Below are positions 59,241-64,000 of a DNA stretch of 64,000 bases, one piece after another (the first letter of the stretch is position 1; each line of letters starts with the position of its first letter). The notes under the pieces were generated by a model, which saw nothing but the letters and a program-made list of their open reading frames with translations, searched no databases and was not told the DNA's origin. The DNA comes from CAYMAI01 sp964388445 (GTDB lineage: Bacteria; 4484-113; JAGGVC01), in the NCBI GenBank assembly GCA_964388445.1, contig CAYMAI010000006.1, positions 189,635-253,634 on the forward strand. Direction: 5' to 3'. The position numbers were made by a program, and so were the translations under genes.

Positions 59241-60773
59241 ATGCTTAAAGATTTGGCGAAATTTTTCCTTGCCGCACTTTCAGGATTTTTGCTGATAGCA
59301 TCATATCCGAACGATTTGCCGTTTGTTCCCGAAATTCCGTGGCTTGCCTGGCTATATTTCGTTCCATTGCTCGCGGCGGCGGATTTGGCAACGAGACCGC
59401 GTGAAGCATTTCTAATTGGATATTTTTCCGGTTTTATTTCGCATTCGGCAATTCTATATTGGCTCGTCAGTTTCGGTCCAATACCGGTAATACTGATAAC
59501 ACTCGGTTTCAGCGTATTCACAGGGCTTATCGCATTGTTTGCGTGGTTTATGTTTAAACGCGCCGGATCGGCCTCTTGGTGGTGGATTTTTTCTGCGGGA
59601 ACGACTGCGATACTATTTTCTGAAGGGACCGGGCTTTGGGGATTTCCTTGGGTAAATCCGGTTCATGGGCTTGCCCAAATGCCGGTTTTCATCCAAGCGG
59701 CCGACCTGGGAGGAGTGCCGTTAATTTCGTTTACCGCAGCATGTGTAGGCATATGCCTATATCAAAGTTTGTTTCGAAAGGGAGATTTTCGGATAAGAAT
59801 CAGGTCGCTGGCGATTTTTGCGATTGTTTTCCTTATCAATTTAGGTTACGGCTTATGGAAACTGAACGATGTTCCCGCCGGAATTCCGGTAACGGCTGGA
59901 CTTGTTCAAGGCGGGATTGAAAGCGACGTAGAATGGACTGAGGATTACAACCGGATGGTTGCGGACGTGTATTCGGAAGTAACCGAAAGCGGCTACGCAG
60001 CTGGCGATGTAGATTTTTTTGTGTGGCCGGAAAGCGCACTTGGAAGCGTTTCGAATAGGGGCGATTCGTACAGGATTCCCCTTCGAATCAGATCTCTGCC
60101 GAGAATAGTAAACGCACCGTTGCTTATGGGAATCACTACTTTCGATGGCAAGTCTCTTTTTAACAGCGGGATTGTTCTGGAAGAAGGCGGCGGTTTCGAC
60201 GGCATTTCCGACAAGAGCATTTTAATTCCATTCGGAGAGGTCGTACCATTCGGCAGATTCGCCAAAATGTTGCCCTTTCCTTGGGGGGATTACGATATCA
60301 ATCGGAACCAAAGCCTGAGGCTTTTAAACGTCCCTATCGAGCGGGACGGAGAATCAATAGTTGCGGCGGTGGCGGTCGCCATTTGTTTCGACTCGATAAA
60401 GCCATTCGTTTTGCGCTCGCAAACAAAAGATGGCGCGAATTTAATCGCCATAATTACTAACAACAGCTGGTACAAGCTGCCCAGCGGTACGGCGCAGCAT
60501 AGCATGCTCGACGCCTTTCGAGCGGTCGAAAACAGAAGGTGGACGCTACGCTGTTCGACAACCGGTGTAAGCCACGTTATGGATCCGGCCGGCCGTGTGA
60601 TGGATACTACACCGCAGTTTTCGCAGGGTTACATTCGCGCAGAAGCGGAGTTACTGACCGGAGAATCGGCTTATTCGAAATACGGGGACTTGTTCGGGTG
60701 GATAATGCTTTTAGCCGGTTGCTTGCTATTCGCTTGGATGCTTGCACTTGGTGAAGTAGAAGATTACGTTTAA
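59241..60773 (+). CDS. lnt: Apolipoprotein N-acyltransferase
   Basis: 510 residues. Six to seven helices in the first 210 residues (FLLIASYPNDLPFVPEIPWLAWLYFVPLL, GTGLWGFPWVNP) precede the nitrilase-like domain with the catalytic triad: Glu in FVWPESALG, Lys in ISDKSILIPFGEVVPFG and Cys in AICFDSIKPF. A final helix ends the protein. It adds the third acyl chain to lipoproteins at the periplasmic face. Its presence supports a diderm envelope and processing of the many lipoproteins in this window. Confidence 0.93.
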   Translation: MLKDLAKFFLAALSGFLLIASYPNDLPFVPEIPWLAWLYFVPLLAAADLATRPREAFLIGYFSGFISHSAILYWLVSFGPIPVILITLGFSVFTGLIALFAWFMFKRAGSASWWWIFSAGTTAILFSEGTGLWGFPWVNPVHGLAQMPVFIQAADLGGVPLISFTAACVGICLYQSLFRKGDFRIRIRSLAIFAIVFLINLGYGLWKLNDVPAGIPVTAGLVQGGIESDVEWTEDYNRMVADVYSEVTESGYAAGDVDFFVWPESALGSVSNRGDSYRIPLRIRSLPRIVNAPLLMGITTFDGKSLFNSGIVLEEGGGFDGISDKSILIPFGEVVPFGRFAKMLPFPWGDYDINRNQSLRLLNVPIERDGESIVAAVAVAICFDSIKPFVLRSQTKDGANLIAIITNNSWYKLPSGTAQHSMLDAFRAVENRRWTLRCSTTGVSHVMDPAGRVMDTTPQFSQGYIRAEAELLTGESAYSKYGDLFGWIMLLAGCLLFAWMLALGEVEDYV

Positions 60774-60813
60774 AAGAATCAATCGCTTGGCGATTGTGGT
60801 ATAACCATCCGCC

Positions 60814-61936
60814 ATGCAGCCATCCGAAGTGCGCGACCACTTAAAGAAGCTTCGCAAGACGCTTCTTGATATGGGAGACTATCTTTGACCTCGCGGAAAT
60901 GCGAAGCCGGTTGAGCGCGCTCGAAATGCAGCTTGCGGCTCCCGACGTATGGAACGACCTGAAAAAAGCATCGACCGCAAATCGTGAAGCTTCTGCTCTT
61001 AGGCGCAAGTTATCTGCATACTCGAATGCCTGCGAGGGGCTGGAAGAGCTTGAAGTCTCGTGGGAAGTAATCTCGGAAGAAGCAGGAGAAGTGGAAGATA
61101 CGGCGGGCTTCAAAACTTTCGCGACAAAACTTTCCGAATTCGCCGAGCATATTAAAGCCCTCGAAATAACCTCGCTTTTGTCCGGTAAGTTCGACTCCGC
61201 GAATGCGCTGGTTTCAATTCACGCAGGAGCCGGCGGAACGGAGAGCCACGATTGGGTGGATATGCTCGAACGGATGTATTTGATGTTTTGCGAAAACGCA
61301 GGTTTCAAACCCACAATGCTCGATCGCACGCCGGGAGAAGTCGCCGGAACGAAAAGCGTGACCTATTTGATTGAAGGAGACCTTGTATTCGGTCATCTGA
61401 AAAGCGAAAGCGGCGTTCACCGCCTAGTCCGGATTTCTCCGTTCGATGCCAACAAACGGCGGCACACAAGTTTCGCCGCGGTGGACGTAATTCCTGAGAT
61501 CGAAGAAGAAATAGAAGTAGAGATAGTCGAGTCCGACTTGAAAATCGATACATATCGGGCAAGCGGCGCGGGTGGCCAGCACGTTAACAAAACGGACAGC
61601 GCGGTAAGAATCACACATTTGCCGACGGGTCTTGTGGTTAGCTGCCAAAACGAACGCAGTCAGCACAAAAACCGCGAACAGGCGATGCGCGTATTGAAAA
61701 GCAGGCTTGCCGAGATGATGCGGCGGGAGCATAAGGAGCGCGTTGAAGAACTGCGAGGCGAAACCAAAGACATCGCTTGGGGAAGTCAAATAAGAAATTA
61801 TGTTTTGCAGCCGTACCAGCTGGTGAAGGACGCAAGGACCGGATTTGAAACAGCGAACGTCCAGCGTGTTCTCGACGGCGAAATTTTGCCTTTCATATGG
61901 TCTTATTTGAAATGGGACGGAAAAAACGGAGCATAG
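60814..61936 (+). CDS. prfB: Peptide chain release factor 2 with programmed +1 frameshift
   Basis: The gene starts with ATG at 60814 (MQPSEVRDHLKKLRKTLLDMGDYL, 24 codons), reaches an in-frame TGA at 60886-60888 in CTT TGA C, and continues in the +1 frame from 60887 (DLAEMRSRLSALEMQL) to 61936; total about 373 residues. The product has the stop-recognition motif RISPFDANKRRHTSFAA and the GGQ loop ASGAGGQHVNKTDSAVRITHLPTG. RF2 reads UGA and UAA and controls itself at this site. TATAAC at 60800-60805 lies 8 nt before the ATG, so the mRNA is likely leaderless. Confidence 0.95.
60874..60889 (+). other. RF2 programmed frameshift site
   Basis: GGAGACTATCTTTGAC: the slippery CTT and the UGA followed by C (CTTTGAC) match the classical prfB site; a purine-rich GGGAG lies upstream, two bases farther from CTT than the AGGGGG of E. 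coli. Confidence 0.92.
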
Positions 61937-62014
61937 AAGTTTTCGTTCGCGGTGCTGACCGTCGCGAGTGGATTCGTTTCCAATCCGGTCTTTTTTCTAT
62001 ATAATTGGTATGTT

Positions 62015-63475
62015 ATGACCATTCAGCAACTGGAAACCAAAGAAGAACTTCGGGCGGAAACGCCGAAGCCTTCGTTTACATATTGTTTCAAAGTATTCGG
62101 CTGCCAGATGAACGTCGCCGACGCCAGCGATTTGGAGTTAACGCTCCGGCTTCGCGGCGGCGCGGCGGTGGAAAAGGAAGAGGACGCCGACCTTATTCTC
62201 GTAAACACTTGCGTCGTCAGAAAAAAGGCTGAAGACAAGGCGTACAGTTACATCGGCGAACTCAAGCAAATAAAGGGCGAAAACCCACGCACATTTCTAA
62301 CCGTAATGGGCTGTCTGGTGCCGAAAAGCAGGGAACATCTCGAAAAACGTTTTCCGTTTCTGGACCTGCTCGTCGATTACAGCTCGCCCGACGCGGTGGT
62401 CGAGGCGCTCGACAACACGTTTCCCCCGATGGCGGCCGATGGAGACATGCGGCGAATCAGGGATATGCTAACCGCCGACCCGAAGCTGTTGAGCGGTGAA
62501 ACCGCACCGGATATTATGGGAGCACCGGAGGAAGCCGGAACGGCGACCGCATTCGGCGAGCTTAAAAAAAGCGGGCTCGTCACGATAATCCGGGGTTGCA
62601 ACTATCGGTGTACGTATTGCATCGTACCTAAGGTGCGCGGCAGGGAAGTAAGCATTCCGCCGGAGGTAATCGTCGCGGACGTAGCGCGAAAACACGCCGC
62701 GGGATATCAGATGATTACTCTGCTCGGACAAAACGTTCTCACTTACGGAAACGACAGGGATGGCTGTCCGGATTTCGCGGCGCTCGTGGAACGCGTGCTT
62801 GCCGAAACCGATGTCCCGTGGCTGCACTTTCTCACAAGCCACCCGCGCGATTTTTCGGACAATTTCATCAACCGGGTTTACGCGAGCGAAAGGATGCTTA
62901 ATTCGTTGCACTTGCCGTTTCAGGCAGGGAGCAACCGAATACTCAAGCGCATGCTGCGGTTATATACTCGCGAGGATTTCCTATCGAGGGTTGAATCGGT
63001 AAGGCGGAAGCGGCCCGGGATTTTTCTTTCGACAGACGTGATTGTTGGCTTTCCCGGCGAGACGAGGGAGGACTTCGAAGAAACGCTTTCGCTAATGCGT
63101 GAAGTCAGGTTCAATGACGCATATATGTTCAAATTCAGTCCGCGCGAGGGCACGCCGGCGATGAGACTGCCTGATGAAGTGGCGGAGGAAGAAAAGCGTG
63201 CGAGATTATCCGAGCTTATTGCCATGCAGCATGAGATAAGCCGGGAGGAAAACCGCAGGTTTGTCGGGATGCGGTTTCGGGCGCTTGTGGAAGAGTCCAG
63301 AAGTAAGTTACCGGATAGTAACTTTAAAAACGAAGCGAATACTGCGATAGTGCGGCTGCCAATAAACAAGCCGGCGGTCGTCGCGGAGGCACCCGCTAGC
63401 GTAGTTCAGGGCGATTGGCTGGATGTGGAAATCACCGGCGTCAGAAATAGCACGTTCGACGCAGCCGCCTGTTAA
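62015..63475 (+). CDS. miaB: tRNA-2-methylthio-N6-dimethylallyladenosine synthase (MiaB)
   Basis: About 486 residues from the ATG at 62015 (MTIQQLETKEELRAE); the upstream frame to 61952 is rejected. The UPF0004 domain has the three cluster cysteines (VFGCQMNVAD, NTCVVRKKAEDKAY, MGCLVPKSREHL). The radical SAM site is IRGCNYRCTYCIVPKVRGREVS, followed by TLLGQNVLTYG and HFLTSHPRDF, and a C-terminal TRAM domain (RFRALVEESRSK). An insertion of about 50 residues (FPPMAADGDMRRIRDMLTADPK to GELKKSG) separates the first two domains. TATAAT at 62000-62005 lies 9 nt before the ATG. Confidence 0.92.
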   Translation: MTIQQLETKEELRAETPKPSFTYCFKVFGCQMNVADASDLELTLRLRGGAAVEKEEDADLILVNTCVVRKKAEDKAYSYIGELKQIKGENPRTFLTVMGCLVPKSREHLEKRFPFLDLLVDYSSPDAVVEALDNTFPPMAADGDMRRIRDMLTADPKLLSGETAPDIMGAPEEAGTATAFGELKKSGLVTIIRGCNYRCTYCIVPKVRGREVSIPPEVIVADVARKHAAGYQMITLLGQNVLTYGNDRDGCPDFAALVERVLAETDVPWLHFLTSHPRDFSDNFINRVYASERMLNSLHLPFQAGSNRILKRMLRLYTREDFLSRVESVRRKRPGIFLSTDVIVGFPGETREDFEETLSLMREVRFNDAYMFKFSPREGTPAMRLPDEVAEEEKRARLSELIAMQHEISREENRRFVGMRFRALVEESRSKLPDSNFKNEANTAIVRLPINKPAVVAEAPASVVQGDWLDVEITGVRNSTFDAAAC

Positions 63476-63673
63476 AAGGTCAGTGCTTTAGAGGAAAACC
63501 ACAATAATGACGGCTGCTTTGCGCGTATCATAGCGAAATGTCAAATCTTTAAATGCTAGTACAGCAAATGACAACTTTTAAATTTTCAAAACAATGGCTT
63601 GTATTGACAGGTACATTTTGTTGGCAGAATTCAGCAGTTTATCGGCAAATTTGCTGGTTACGAGGTGAATGTC

Positions 63674-64000
63674 TTGAAACACTTTCTTAACAAGTTCGTT
63701 GTTTTGGCTTTGTTTCTGATTTGTTTAACCTTGATAGCAGCGGGTTGCGGGGGGAAGAAAACCTTCGTGCAGTCCGAAGATTCAAGTGCGATTGCGGCTT
63801 CCGGAATCGGCAAGTCATTAGACTTGACTGCGGGCGAACAATATTTCGCTGGCGGCGTTTCCCAAAACCAGTTTCCGTCGGCGCTGCCGGTTGACGGCGT
63901 GCAGCCGTGGGAAAAGGTTGACTCAAACGGCTTTGTCGTTCCCGAAAGCGGCGGCGGCGAAAAATCCGCAAGCGCCATCAACTTGAATACGGATTTCACG
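63674..64000 (+). CDS. Lipoprotein of unknown function (partial, cut by window end)
   Basis: From a TTG at 63674 with GAGGTG 6 nt upstream (or an in-frame GTG at 63665) the frame stays open to the window end, 109 codons. A lipoprotein signal (FLNKFVVLALFLICLTLIAAGCGG) has its lipobox Cys near residue 26. The mature start is Ser/Gly-rich and resembles the linkers of the PKD/Kelch lipoproteins. The preceding 190 bases are noncoding, with a TTGACA at about 63604 but no clear -10. Confidence 0.75.
   Translation, partial: MKHFLNKFVVLALFLICLTLIAAGCGGKKTFVQSEDSSAIAASGIGKSLDLTAGEQYFAGGVSQNQFPSALPVDGVQPWEKVDSNGFVVPESGGGEKSASAINLNTDFT

Noticed and set aside
60866..61936. prfB as a complete gene starting at TTG 60866
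   Set aside because: The classical CTTTGAC frameshift and the 24-codon upstream frame explain the N-terminus better.
1..64000. CRISPR array, insertion sequence, integrase, rRNA or replication origin
   Set aside because: No regularly spaced repeats, transposase motifs, rRNA segments or DnaA-box clusters were seen.

Overview
The window is about 64 kb of a gene-dense bacterial chromosome of moderate GC content. The organism looks like a diderm (Gram-negative-type) bacterium: it encodes a CusCBA-type tripartite efflux system with a TolC-like outer-membrane component, apolipoprotein N-acyltransferase, a probable outer-membrane barrel and several lipoproteins. Large PKD/Kelch lipoproteins, a novel-looking membrane gene cluster and a divergent DnaG and HisRS suggest an uncultured or deep-branching lineage. 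I cannot name the phylum from sequence alone.

Region 1 (1-7,011) is a copper-type efflux operon on the minus strand (TolC-like protein, three divergent NosL-like proteins, a 33-residue membrane micro-protein, CusB, CusA cut by the window edge). Divergent from it is a BlaI-family repressor with an M56 metallopeptidase. A 17-bp palindrome (TACTAT-N5-ATAGTA) sits exactly in the spacer of the efflux promoter. The same palindrome recurs twice at 30.5-30.7 kb, where it flanks a second metal-related operon (29,074-30,362) and a small membrane protein gene (30,826-31,056), so these look like one regulon.

Region 2 (7,013-14,182) is an arsenic/chromate island, all on the minus strand: a YraQ/ArsP-like permease, three thiol-redox proteins, then arsR, two arsC, acr3, arsM and chrA. 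Near-identical palindromes (ATTTCG-N8-CGAAAT) precede both the permease and arsR.

Region 3 (14.3-22.8 kb) holds a barrel protein, an ABC-2 type permease, hisS with a long leader and an upstream tRNA-His whose acceptor end is unusual, an MTA phosphorylase, a cyclic-nucleotide-binding protein, a lactate/glycolate-type Fe-S oxidoreductase subunit and small enzymes. Region 4 (22.8-24.9 kb) is a two-gene, AT-richer, probably transferred module with a perfect sigma-70 promoter: a radical-SAM-like three-Cys protein and its TcmP-type partner. Region 5 (24.9-28.9 kb) has two FHA proteins (one with VWA) and recO.

Region 6 (31-40.6 kb) includes a fumarase/aspartase, a DsrE-like protein, four tandem paralogous membrane units (one broken at a TA repeat), an M20 peptidase and a glutaryl-CoA-type acyl-CoA dehydrogenase. 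Region 7 (40.6-47.4 kb) has dnaG with an eroded zinc site and a five-gene cluster of uncharacterised membrane proteins. Region 8 (47.4-64 kb) contains a lytic transglycosylase, Xaa-Pro peptidase, EF-P, two PKD/Kelch lipoproteins, a STAS protein, a DUF488 protein, lnt, prfB with a programmed +1 frameshift, miaB and the start of a lipoprotein. Several genes have a -10 box only 6-9 nt before the start codon, suggesting leaderless mRNAs. I saw no CRISPR array, rRNA, insertion sequence or replication origin.
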